Assembly: GCA_002343775.1 (NCBI GenBank)
Contig: DDSH01000019.1
Span: 1,432-65,431, forward strand
Source: Anaerolineales bacterium UBA2395
GTDB lineage: Bacteria; Chloroflexota; Anaerolineae; Anaerolineales; Villigracilaceae
Direction of reading: 5' to 3'
DNA: 64,000 bases
Below the pieces are notes generated by a model, which was not told where the DNA came from, searched no databases, and saw nothing but the letters and a program-made list of their open reading frames with translations. Positions 23,623 to 34,855 of the stretch are shown here, one piece after another (the first letter of the stretch is position 1; each line of letters begins with the position of its first letter). The position numbers and the translations under genes were made by a program.

Positions 23623-26532
23623 ATGACCAAATCATTCACCCTTATCAAAGAACAACAAATCCCCGAGATCAACTCACTCGTGCAATTGTGGGAACACAAA
23701 CGCACCGGCGCACGCCTGCTCTCGGTTATCAACGACGACGAGAACAAAGTATTCAGCATCAACTTCCGCACCACGCCCAAGGACTCAACCGGCGTAGCAC
23801 ATATCCTCGAACATTCGGTGCTGAATGGCTCAGAGAAATACCCGGTCAAAGAACCGTTCGTGGAATTGCTCAAAGGCTCACTGGCAACTTTCGTCAATGC
23901 CTTCACATTCCCTGATAAAACTTGCTACCCCGTCGCCAGCCAGAACGAAAAAGATTTCTACAACCTCATCGATGTCTACATCGACGCGGTCTTCAATCCC
24001 ATCCTCAGCGAACAGACTCTCATGCAGGAAGGCTGGCACTACGAGATCGAAGACCCGTCCGCGCCGCTGACGTATAAAGGTGTGGTCTTCAACGAAATGA
24101 AGGGCGCATATTCCTCGCCCGATAATTATCTCGCCAAGGTCATCATCGAGTCGCTGTTCCCCAAGCACATCTACGGCGTGGACTCTGGCGGCAACCCCGC
24201 AGACATCCCCAACCTCACCTACGAAAACTTCCGCGACTTTTGGGAGACGTACTACCACCCGTCCAACTCGTTCATTTTCTTCTATGGCAACGACGACCCA
24301 GACAAACGCCTCAAACTGATGGATGGTTATCTCAAGCCGTTCAAAAAGAAGAAGGTCAAATCGGCGGTGCCGCTCGCTAAGCCGTTCAAGAAACCGAAGA
24401 AACTTGAGTATGTCTACCTCGCCACCGAAGGCGAAGACCTCGATAAAAAACATTTCCTCACCGTCAACTGGAAACTGCCCGACGCCTCCGACTCTGTGCA
24501 GGCGATGAGTTTCCGCATCCTCACACACGCCCTCATTGGCACGCCCGCTTCCCCGCTCTATAAAGCGCTCACCGATTCAGGCTTGGGCGAAGACCTCGCA
24601 GGTCTCGGTCTCGAAAGCGACCTGCGCGAGATGATCTTCTCGACCGGTCTCAAAGGCACCAAAGCCCGCAGCGCCAAAAAGATCGAAACGCTCATCTTCG
24701 ACACCCTGCAAAAACTCGTCAACGAAGGCATCGACCCCGATACCATCGCCGCATCCATCAACACGCTCGAATTCGCCATGCGCGAAAACAACACCGGCGG
24801 CTTCCCACGCGGCATCGCCATCATGCTGCGCGCCCTCACCACCTGGCTCTACGATGATGACGCCTTCAAGACGCTCGCCTTCGAAGCCCCGCTCGCCGAA
24901 CTCAAGAATCGACTCGCCGCTGACTCACGCTACTTTGAAAAGATGATTCAGACTCACCTGCTGGATAACGTCCACCGCACGGTCATTCGCCTCACGCCGG
25001 ACGTGGAACTGGCTCAGCGCCTTGAAGCGGAGGAAAGGCTCAGGCTGGATTCTGCCAGACAGACCATGAGCGAAGACGACATCCGCAAGCATATTGAGAA
25101 CACCGAGAAGTTGAAGATCCGCCAGGAGACTCCAGACAACCCCGAAGACGTTGCCAAACTCCCCGTGCTCGATCTGGAAGACCTCGATAAACAAATCCGC
25201 ACGATACCGATCGAAGAAATTCAGGTGCAAGACTCAAAGGTCTTGTATCACGACATCTTCACCAACGGCATTGTCTATCTTGACCTTGCTTTCGACATGC
25301 GCGCCATGCCGCAGGAACTCCTGCCGTTGACGGAAGTCTTCGCACGCGCACTGTTCGAAGTCGGCACCGAAACCGAAGACTACGTCAAACTGTCGCAGCG
25401 GATCGGGAAAAGCACCGGCGGAATCTACGGCTCGTCGGTCACAGCGACCACGCAAGGGCCAAGAGAGAGCCACGCATATCTCACCATCCGCGGCAAGTCC
25501 ACCATGAGTCAAGCCAACGAGATGTTGAGCATCCTGCGTGATGTCCTCCTGACCGTGAAGTTCGATAATAAAGAACGCCTCAAGCAAATTGTGATGGAAG
25601 AAAAGGCGGGCTTGGAATCTGGCTTGGCGCCTGCGGGACATCGCTTTGCGAACATGCGCCTGCGCTCGCAGTTTGGCGGCACGGGCTACATCAACGACCA
25701 GACCAAGGGCATTGGCTATCTGTTTGCGCTGCGCGAACTTGCCACCGAGATCGATAAAAAATGGGCGAACGTGCTGAAGAAGTTGGAGACCATCCGCGAG
25801 ACGTTGATCAACAGCAAAACTCTGCTTTGCAACGTGACGCTCGACGCCACGAACTGGAAAACCTTCCAACCGCATCTTGAGAATTTCATCTTCGCCATGC
25901 CTGTGAAAGATGTGCAACTTTCACCTTTCAACTTTACACCTGCAACTCAGAAAGAAGGTTTGGCAATCCCCGCCCAGGTCAATTACGTGGCGAAGGGCGC
26001 GAACCTCTACGACCACGGCTATGAGTTGGATGGTTCTTCATCTGTTGTTGTTGGTTATCTCGGCATGACCCACTTATGGGAAAAGATCCGCGTGCAAGGC
26101 GGCGCGTATGGTGCCTTCGCCCAGTTTGACGACACGACGGGTGTGTTCACCTTCCTTTCCTACCGCGACCCGAACGTGGATAACACCATCGCCAGCTATG
26201 ATAGCTCCGCCGCGTTTTTGAAAGGTCTCGACGCCTCACGCTTAAACGACAACGAACTAAAGAAGTCCATCATCTCTGCCATCGGCGACCTGGACTCGTA
26301 TCAAATGCCCGATGCCAAAGGCTACACGTCCATGATGCGTTACATCACCGGGCGCACGGATGAGATCCGCCAGAAGTATCGCGACCAAGTGCTCTCCACC
26401 AACGGCGAAGATTTCATTGCATTCGGCGAAGCATTGGAGAGAGTGGCACAATCAGATGCGGTTGTGGTGCTGGGGGCGCAGTCCGCGTTAGAGGGATCAA
26501 AGGTTGGATTGAAGGTGACGAAGGTTGCGTAA
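23623..26532 (+). CDS. M16C zinc metallopeptidase (presequence protease type)
   Basis: Large peptidase of 969 residues that cleaves short peptides inside a clam-shell chamber. The inverted zinc motif is H60-I-L-E-H64. The third ligand is expected in the glutamate-rich stretch around GVVFNEMKGAYSS (about residues 149-161). The length and the linker between the two halves (M16C-associated domain, about residues 470-720) match PreP/falcilysin-like enzymes. No signal peptide, so it is probably cytoplasmic. Two oddities: residues about 764-777 are encoded by an in-frame heptamer repeat (25912-25953), and the last residues LKVTKVA are also encoded by such repeats. Confidence 0.93.
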   Translation: MTKSFTLIKEQQIPEINSLVQLWEHKRTGARLLSVINDDENKVFSINFRTTPKDSTGVAHILEHSVLNGSEKYPVKEPFVELLKGSLATFVNAFTFPDKTCYPVASQNEKDFYNLIDVYIDAVFNPILSEQTLMQEGWHYEIEDPSAPLTYKGVVFNEMKGAYSSPDNYLAKVIIESLFPKHIYGVDSGGNPADIPNLTYENFRDFWETYYHPSNSFIFFYGNDDPDKRLKLMDGYLKPFKKKKVKSAVPLAKPFKKPKKLEYVYLATEGEDLDKKHFLTVNWKLPDASDSVQAMSFRILTHALIGTPASPLYKALTDSGLGEDLAGLGLESDLREMIFSTGLKGTKARSAKKIETLIFDTLQKLVNEGIDPDTIAASINTLEFAMRENNTGGFPRGIAIMLRALTTWLYDDDAFKTLAFEAPLAELKNRLAADSRYFEKMIQTHLLDNVHRTVIRLTPDVELAQRLEAEERLRLDSARQTMSEDDIRKHIENTEKLKIRQETPDNPEDVAKLPVLDLEDLDKQIRTIPIEEIQVQDSKVLYHDIFTNGIVYLDLAFDMRAMPQELLPLTEVFARALFEVGTETEDYVKLSQRIGKSTGGIYGSSVTATTQGPRESHAYLTIRGKSTMSQANEMLSILRDVLLTVKFDNKERLKQIVMEEKAGLESGLAPAGHRFANMRLRSQFGGTGYINDQTKGIGYLFALRELATEIDKKWANVLKKLETIRETLINSKTLLCNVTLDATNWKTFQPHLENFIFAMPVKDVQLSPFNFTPATQKEGLAIPAQVNYVAKGANLYDHGYELDGSSSVVVGYLGMTHLWEKIRVQGGAYGAFAQFDDTTGVFTFLSYRDPNVDNTIASYDSSAAFLKGLDASRLNDNELKKSIISAIGDLDSYQMPDAKGYTSMMRYITGRTDEIRQKYRDQVLSTNGEDFIAFGEALERVAQSDAVVVLGAQSALEGSKVGLKVTKVA
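25912..25953 (+). repeat. heptamer array inside the M16 peptidase gene
   Basis: gtgcaac, tttcacc, tttcaac, tttacac, ctgcaac and tcagaaa follow one another at exact 7-nt spacing. They are complements of the GTTGAAA-type units seen elsewhere. Six units make 42 bases, so the reading frame is kept. They encode the local sequence LSPFNFTPATQ. Confidence 0.75.
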
Positions 26533-26571
26533 TTACGGTTGAAAGGTACAGGTTGAAAGTTGCCGGTTTAT
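26500..26571 (+). repeat. heptamer array at the end of the M16 peptidase gene
   Basis: Ten 7-nt units in phase (aaggttg, gattgaa, ggtgacg, aaggttg, cgtaatt, acggttg, aaaggta, caggttg, aaagttg, ccggttt). The stop codon of the peptidase falls inside the fifth unit. The start codon of the next gene falls just after the last. Confidence 0.8.
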
Positions 26572-27046
26572 GTTCATTAGCGAAGATCAATTGGTAGCAG
26601 AACTTTGGGCACGGGATGTGCGGTTCATTTTGGGAACCGTACCTAGTCATCCGCCAATACTTTCGTCTGTGGACTTAATTGTTGCGCTTGCGGAAAGCAA
26701 AGAAACACGTCTGCAATTAAGTTTGATACCTGTTTTCTTGCGCCACCCCGAATTCTCTCAAAACGTACAGTTTGCCGTAAAAAAACTCAAGCCAAATCTG
26801 CAATTGCTTCTAAAATGCTTTTATAGCGCCGCAGTTTGGCTTGAGCAAAAATATCTGTCAACCCATATTTTGCCTGACCTATTTTCAAATGAGCTGGGTG
26901 TAGTTCCTTCGGAAAATCCAGAAGAAAACCTGAAAAAGCTTGCAAAACAGCACCAAGACTTAAGCGGTTCAAAAATCAACTGGCTTGGAACATATGAACA
27001 TGCAGCCGTAGTCTGGCTAAAGGAAATTGAATTACAGAAAGCATAA
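26570..27046 (+). CDS. hypothetical protein, partner of nucleotidyltransferase
   Basis: Unrecognised mostly helical protein of 158 residues, AT-richer than its neighbours. It ends two bases before the nucleotidyltransferase gene, so the two form an operon. Such a helical or winged-helix-like partner upstream of a nucleotidyltransferase recalls type IV/AbiE-type antitoxin-toxin pairs. The sequence itself shows no clear DNA-binding motif, so this is inference. Start ATG lies at the edge of a heptamer repeat array. Confidence 0.65.
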   Translation: MFISEDQLVAELWARDVRFILGTVPSHPPILSSVDLIVALAESKETRLQLSLIPVFLRHPEFSQNVQFAVKKLKPNLQLLLKCFYSAAVWLEQKYLSTHILPDLFSNELGVVPSENPEENLKKLAKQHQDLSGSKINWLGTYEHAAVVWLKEIELQKA

Positions 27047-27048
27047 CT

Positions 27049-27561
27049 ATGGGTAAAGAGAGGCTTGAAGAGATTTTAAGAACTTTGGGCGAACAAGTGC
27101 CGCCTGCTTCTCGTTTATTTTTACTCGGCGGAAGTGCCCTGACCCTTCTTGGAAGCCCACGCCCATCACTGGATATTGATTTTTTCGGCGATGATATTCA
27201 ACCAAGTGAATTACATCGCATAATTCTCGACCAAGCCAAAAGTCTAAAAATACAAGTAGAGGCGGTTCCTCTTGACAAGTTCATTCCTTTACCAAACGGG
27301 AGTGATGAGCGGAGTATTTACATCGGTCAATTCTCCAACCTAGAGATATACATCGTTGATCCGTACAGCATCGCACTAAGCAAAGTTGACCGCGGTCTTT
27401 TCACAGATTTTGATGACATCGTTTTTCTTATCAAAAAAGGTTTCATCTCTCTTGAAAATTTAGAAATCATCGTTAAACAATCGGTATCTCAAGCCAGAAA
27501 ATTCGATCTTCATCCAGATATCCTTGCCCATTTTGAAGAACTCAAATCAAGGCTGTCATAA
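27049..27561 (+). CDS. nucleotidyltransferase-fold protein (DUF6036-like)
   Basis: Protein of 170 residues with the nucleotidyltransferase signature LLGGSALTLLGSPRPSLDID (about residues 24-43). The GGSA loop and the Asp-x-Asp pair should bind nucleotide and metal. A later DPYSIALSKVDR segment recalls the Lys/Asp region of AbiEii-type toxins. A toxin or tRNA-modifying role is possible. The low GC content and the position between repeat arrays suggest that this two-gene module was acquired. Confidence 0.72.
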   Translation: MGKERLEEILRTLGEQVPPASRLFLLGGSALTLLGSPRPSLDIDFFGDDIQPSELHRIILDQAKSLKIQVEAVPLDKFIPLPNGSDERSIYIGQFSNLEIYIVDPYSIALSKVDRGLFTDFDDIVFLIKKGFISLENLEIIVKQSVSQARKFDLHPDILAHFEELKSRLS

Positions 27562-27615
27562 TTTCCAAAGTGGAATAGACAATCTTGAAAAACACTTTCT
27601 TATTTTTAGTACAAT

Positions 27616-27650
27616 AAGAGGGCAAGGAAGTTCCTTGCCCTCTTGTATTA
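27616..27650 (+). terminator. hairpin terminator
   Basis: aagagggcaaggaa (27616-27629) pairs with 27631-27644 and is followed by an AT-rich tail, after the nucleotidyltransferase gene and before the molybdenum hydroxylase. Confidence 0.7.
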
Positions 27651-27692
27651 AATCTCTGCATGAAAAAATCGTATAACTCTCAAGGAGTTTTC

Positions 27693-30701
<3,009 letters not shown>

Positions 30702-30723
30702 ACAGAATCGAGTCAGGCACGGG

Positions 30724-30757
30724 AAAGACGCGGTCTCTTTGCATCGCGTCTTTTTTT
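30724..30757 (+). terminator. rho-independent terminator
   Basis: aaagacgcg / cgcgtcttt stem with a 12-base loop and a seven-T run, 22 bases after the molybdenum hydroxylase stop. Confidence 0.9.
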
Positions 30758-30793
30758 CATGGATTCGTTAAGTTTTAAATCTTTCGAGGCAGA

Positions 30794-30799
30794 TATAAT
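30794..30799 (+). promoter_or_regulatory. -10 box TATAAT
   Basis: TATAAT between the terminator and the HD-GYP gene. It excludes the open-frame TTG at 30799 as start codon. Confidence 0.55.
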
Positions 30800-30843
30800 T
30801 GTCTCCTGCCAACTCTACAACCAACATAGATGCCGTTATTGCC

Positions 30844-32514
30844 ATGAGTCAGGAAAAAATCTTTCATCTCATCCCTTATGCCGGTTCGATCGGAATCTCC
30901 CTCGGGATCCTTTTCTACGTCTGGACATGGAAAAAAGCCCGGGGGGCGTATGTATTTTTTTGGTACATCTTGGGTCAGACTCTTTATGTTTCCGGCAATA
31001 TTCTTGAGATGGTCGCTGCAGGTCTCGAAAACAAATTGTTTTGGGAGAGTTTTCAATGGCTTGCGCTTTCCCTGCCATTGTTAACCCTGCCCGTATTTAT
31101 TGTCATTTATACTGAGTTCAAGTTAAGAAATTACAAACGCCTGTTTGTGCTGTCCCTGATATTTCCAGGCGCCTTCTCGACACTGGTTCTGACGGAAGAC
31201 TCGCACAACCTTATCTACCGTAATCCCACTGTTTTGGAAAACGGTTTGTTTTCATCGCTGGTATACGACTACTCCCCGATCGTCCTCACGTATACGTACT
31301 ATGTCTTTTTCATCGCGTTAGTCTGTTGCGCCATATTGGTGCGCCAGATGATGCAGCCCCACAACCTGTACCGCGTTCAAATCGCATTCATTCTTGCCGG
31401 GGTTTTGATGCCAATTGCCGGCTGGGCGCTGTCGCTGTCGGGCATCTTTATTACCCCCCAGCGCGATGCCTCTCCGTTCACAACCGCCGTTGGGAACCTG
31501 TTGCTTGCCTGGGGGTTGTTCCGCTTCCGCATATTTGAAGTGACACCCATCGCGCGCGGAAAAGTGTTCGAAGCGCTGGTGGACCCCGTTGTCATTTTGA
31601 ACATGAAGAACCGGGTCGTAGACATCAACACCGCCATGCTGGACCTGCTGGGGGCGAATGCAACGGATGTCATCGGGCAGCCTGCAAAACAGGTCTTTGC
31701 TAACTTTCCAATTCCCATCCGCATGTATACCGACGTATCGTACGCACGCACGGAAGCCATCTTCGAGATCAATAAAACCCAGATCCACTACGAGTTGACC
31801 ATCTGGCCCCTTTACAACGAGCGCAAGGAAATGACGGGCAGGGCCTATATCTGTCACGACATCACAGCTCTAAAGCAACTCGAGAAGGAACTGCGCGTCT
31901 TGAACACCAACCTCGAAGACCGCGTACAGGGGCGCACGCTCGAACTGGCAGAGGCGTACGAGTCCATGCTCGAGGGGTTCGCCCGCGCGCTCGAATTGCG
32001 GGATAAGGAGACCGAGGGGCACTCCCGCCGGGTGACCGAACATGCCTTGAAGATTGCGCAAAATCTCGGTGTCACTTCGGATGCCATGGAGGATATCCGC
32101 AGCGGCTCGATCTTGCACGACATTGGCAAGATCAGCATCCCAGACGAGGTATTACACAAAAAAGGCAAACTCACCCCTGAGGAGCGCAGGATCATCGAAA
32201 CCCACCCCGAAACCGCCTACAAGTTACTTTCGCCCATCCCATTCTTGAAAAAAGCGGTGGAAATTCCTTACAGTCACCACGAAAAATGGGATGGGACTGG
32301 CTATCCGCAAGGACTTAAAGGGGAGGAAATTCCGTTGTCTGCGCGCATCTTTGCCATTGCCGACGTTTGGGATGCGCTCAGCCATGACCGTCCCTACAAC
32401 AAGGCATGGGAGCGTGAAAAGATCATCGAGTACTTCAAGGAACAGAGCGGGAAACACTTCGACCCGAAGATCGCCCGGGTATTCCTAGCCATGGTCGAAA
32501 AAGGCGAGATATAA
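30844..32514 (+). CDS. membrane PAS/HD-GYP cyclic-di-GMP phosphodiesterase
   Basis: Signal-transduction protein of 556 residues. A seven-helix membrane sensor of the histidine-kinase N-terminal type spans about residues 8-230. A PAS domain follows (about 240-365, FEALVDPVVILNMKNRVVDI). After a short coiled coil comes the HD-GYP domain with HSRRVTEHALKIAQ, LHDIGKISIPDEVL and HHEKWDGTGYPQGL. The last contains the GYP signature of enzymes that hydrolyse cyclic di-GMP. The ATG at 30844 is the first in-frame start after the -10 box. Confidence 0.92.
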   Translation: MSQEKIFHLIPYAGSIGISLGILFYVWTWKKARGAYVFFWYILGQTLYVSGNILEMVAAGLENKLFWESFQWLALSLPLLTLPVFIVIYTEFKLRNYKRLFVLSLIFPGAFSTLVLTEDSHNLIYRNPTVLENGLFSSLVYDYSPIVLTYTYYVFFIALVCCAILVRQMMQPHNLYRVQIAFILAGVLMPIAGWALSLSGIFITPQRDASPFTTAVGNLLLAWGLFRFRIFEVTPIARGKVFEALVDPVVILNMKNRVVDINTAMLDLLGANATDVIGQPAKQVFANFPIPIRMYTDVSYARTEAIFEINKTQIHYELTIWPLYNERKEMTGRAYICHDITALKQLEKELRVLNTNLEDRVQGRTLELAEAYESMLEGFARALELRDKETEGHSRRVTEHALKIAQNLGVTSDAMEDIRSGSILHDIGKISIPDEVLHKKGKLTPEERRIIETHPETAYKLLSPIPFLKKAVEIPYSHHEKWDGTGYPQGLKGEEIPLSARIFAIADVWDALSHDRPYNKAWEREKIIEYFKEQSGKHFDPKIARVFLAMVEKGEI

Positions 32515-32515
32515 T
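32510..32515 (+). promoter_or_regulatory. -10 box TATAAT spanning a stop codon
   Basis: The box overlaps the TAA stop of the HD-GYP gene (32512-32514) and lies 42 bases before the pyrophosphatase start. The pyrophosphatase can therefore be made independently of the upstream gene. Confidence 0.5.
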
Positions 32516-32556
32516 CACCCCGAAACCTTCCGAAATCATTTGGAGAACATGAACGG

Positions 32557-33900
32557 ATGCCAGATCAAATTTACGTTGTAGGACATATCAACCCCGATAC
32601 TGACTCCGTTGCCTCGGCAATGGGTTACGCCTGGCTGCTGCGCGAACGCGATGGCGCCAATACAGTCGCGGCACGCGCCGGGGCGTTGAATCCGCAAACC
32701 TCATGGGTGCTGAAAACACTCGGGCTTGAACCTCCCCTGCTATTAACCGACGCTTCGCCGCGGTTTGAATCCGTCATGCACCGGCTCGATAGCATCAGCC
32801 CCGACGCCCAACTCGGCATGGCGTGGACGCTCGCCAGCCGCACAGGCGGTCTGGCACCCATCGTTAACGAGGACGGAACCCCCTACGGTATCATCAACGG
32901 TTTGAGCCTCTTCCAATACTTTACCGACATTCTCGGTCCACGCCCCGGCGACGCAACCGTGCGCGAAATGATGTCTGCCCCCTGCAAAGATGCAGCGAAC
33001 ACTTCCGTGCCCAAATTCCAGTCAAACGCCCACATCCGTGATTCGCTCAACCGCATTTTGCGCGCCGAGATCGACGACTATTGGGTGGTGGATGAAAACG
33101 GACTCTACCTCGGCGTTGCCCGCCAGCGACACATCCTCAACCCGCCGCGCCTCAAGATCATCCTCGTCGACCACAACGAACCGCGCCAATCCATCGCCGC
33201 GCTGGAAGAAGCCGAACTACTGGAGATTTTGGACCATCACCGCCTCGGCAACCCATATACCCATCAACCCATCCGCTTCACAGTGGATGTGGTCGGCTCG
33301 ACCTCGACCCTCGTGGCGGAACAAGCCACCGAAGCGGGACTCTCCGCCCCGCCAGCCATTGCCGGCGCGCTTCTCTCTGGACTTTTATCGGATACGCTCA
33401 TCCTGACCTCTCCCACCACGACAGCGCGTGACAAAGCCGCCGCTGAGCGCCTGGCACGTTGGGCATTTGTCGGCGGGAGCCCACTAAAAGGCGAGACCAT
33501 CGAAAGCTTTGGCAAAGCCGTGCTCTCGGCAGGCGCAGGACTCTCCAACCGCAAGCCGGAAGAAGTGGTCAGCACCGACATCAAACCGTTCGAAGGTGGC
33601 GGATTCAAGTTTGCCGTAGCGCAAGCCGAAGTGACCGACATTATGCAGCTCGGCGAGCACCTCGACCCGCTGAAATACGCGCTCGACGACCTGCGCGACA
33701 AACGCGGGCTGGACTTTGTCATGCTGCTCATCACAGATGTAGTCCGCGGCTCAAGTCGTCTGATCATTTCGCAGCCTGCCCCACCCATCCTGAGTGACCT
33801 GCCCTATCCCCCCCTGCCCGATGGCACACGCGATGCCCCCGGCGTGGTTTCAAGAAAGAAACAATTGCTACCTGTCGTGCTGGGGCTGTTGGAAAGATAA
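32557..33900 (+). CDS. ppaC: manganese-dependent (family II) inorganic pyrophosphatase with CBS insert
   Basis: Hydrolyses pyrophosphate to phosphate. The protein has 447 residues, longer than the 310 of simple family II enzymes, because a CBS region (about residues 65-205) is inserted into the DHH domain. DHH motifs are GHINPDTDS (residues 8-16), DHNEPRQS and LDHHRLGN. The C-terminal DHHA2 domain ends in SRKKQLLPVVL, where the Arg-Lys-Lys binds substrate. CBS forms are regulated by adenine nucleotides. The DRTGG domain of the largest forms is absent. GGAG at 32542-32545. Confidence 0.93.
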   Translation: MPDQIYVVGHINPDTDSVASAMGYAWLLRERDGANTVAARAGALNPQTSWVLKTLGLEPPLLLTDASPRFESVMHRLDSISPDAQLGMAWTLASRTGGLAPIVNEDGTPYGIINGLSLFQYFTDILGPRPGDATVREMMSAPCKDAANTSVPKFQSNAHIRDSLNRILRAEIDDYWVVDENGLYLGVARQRHILNPPRLKIILVDHNEPRQSIAALEEAELLEILDHHRLGNPYTHQPIRFTVDVVGSTSTLVAEQATEAGLSAPPAIAGALLSGLLSDTLILTSPTTTARDKAAAERLARWAFVGGSPLKGETIESFGKAVLSAGAGLSNRKPEEVVSTDIKPFEGGGFKFAVAQAEVTDIMQLGEHLDPLKYALDDLRDKRGLDFVMLLITDVVRGSSRLIISQPAPPILSDLPYPPLPDGTRDAPGVVSRKKQLLPVVLGLLER

Positions 33901-33908
33901 CCTCTTCA

Positions 33909-34700
33909 ATGAAAACAATCTACCAAGCCCTTTCTGAACTCGAAAAGAACAACGGCTCCGCCGCGCTTTGCACAGTGGTCAAAAGCGAAGGTTCCACACC
34001 AAGGCACGTAGGCAGCAAAATGCTCGTCTACCCCGATGGCTCGTTCATCGGCACGGTCGGCGGCGGAGACCTTGAACACCGCGTGCTCGACGAAGCCTGG
34101 ATGGCTCTTGGCGATGGCGAGACGCGTTTTTTGCATTACAACATGGCTGACCCCTCGCGCGGCGATCCTGGCGTGTGTGGAGGTCAGGTGGAGGTCTTTG
34201 TGGAACCCATCCTTCCTCCCCCAACCCTGGTCGTGATCGGCGCAGGGCATGTGGGCAAAGCGGTCGTTCATTTGGCAAAATGGCTGGGGTTCCGCGTTGC
34301 CGTCAGCGATGACCGCGCAGAATTCTGCACACCCGAATCCACGCCCGGCGCGGACGAGTATTATCCGGTGGAGATGGGCAAACTGGCGGAACAACTCAAA
34401 ATCACGCGACGTACCTATCTGGTTGTGACCAGCCGCGGGTCCAGTGTGGATGCGCTCGGTCTGCCGAACCTGCTTCAATCGGATGCGGCTTATATTGGCG
34501 TCATCGGTTCGAAGCGCAGATGGGCAACCACGGTCAAGGCGCTGAAGGCGAACGGCGTGGATGAAGCACTGATCGAGAAGGTTCACTCCCCCATGGGATT
34601 GGAACTGCAAGCCGAAACACCCGAAGAGATCGCCGTGAGCATTATGGCGGAAGTTTTGATGATCCGGGATAAGGGGACGGGCAAGCCAATGACGAAATAA
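33909..34700 (+). CDS. xdhC: XdhC/CoxI family molybdenum cofactor insertion protein
   Basis: Chaperone of 263 residues that binds and sulfurates the molybdenum cofactor and delivers it to xanthine-dehydrogenase-type enzymes. The N-terminal XdhC domain shows GSTPRHVGSKMLVYPDGS and GTVGGGDLEHRVL, then GVCGGQVEVFVEP. The C-terminal Rossmann domain starts VVIGAGHVGKAVVHLAKW (about residue 112). It follows the pyrophosphatase by eight bases. Its client is presumably the fused hydroxylase at 27693. Confidence 0.9.
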   Translation: MKTIYQALSELEKNNGSAALCTVVKSEGSTPRHVGSKMLVYPDGSFIGTVGGGDLEHRVLDEAWMALGDGETRFLHYNMADPSRGDPGVCGGQVEVFVEPILPPPTLVVIGAGHVGKAVVHLAKWLGFRVAVSDDRAEFCTPESTPGADEYYPVEMGKLAEQLKITRRTYLVVTSRGSSVDALGLPNLLQSDAAYIGVIGSKRRWATTVKALKANGVDEALIEKVHSPMGLELQAETPEEIAVSIMAEVLMIRDKGTGKPMTK

Positions 34701-34817
34701 CAGGCTGCGGGCCAGGGAGAGGCGGTTCGACGTTCAGCGTTTGGCAACGAAACGAATCTCTTCATTTCGCGTACATGTATAGGACAAACGGTTCTTGTCC
34801 CTGCCTGTCAGTTGGAC

Positions 34818-34823
34818 TATAAT
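34818..34823 (+). promoter_or_regulatory. -10 box TATAAT
   Basis: TATAAT 32 bases before the ATG at 34856, with AAGGAG at 34843-34848. The rest of 34701-34855 holds a small hairpin (ggacaa / ttgtcc near 34782-34800) and no gene. Confidence 0.55.
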
Positions 34824-34855
34824 CAAGCCGTTATTCACCGAAAAGGAGCAAACAC

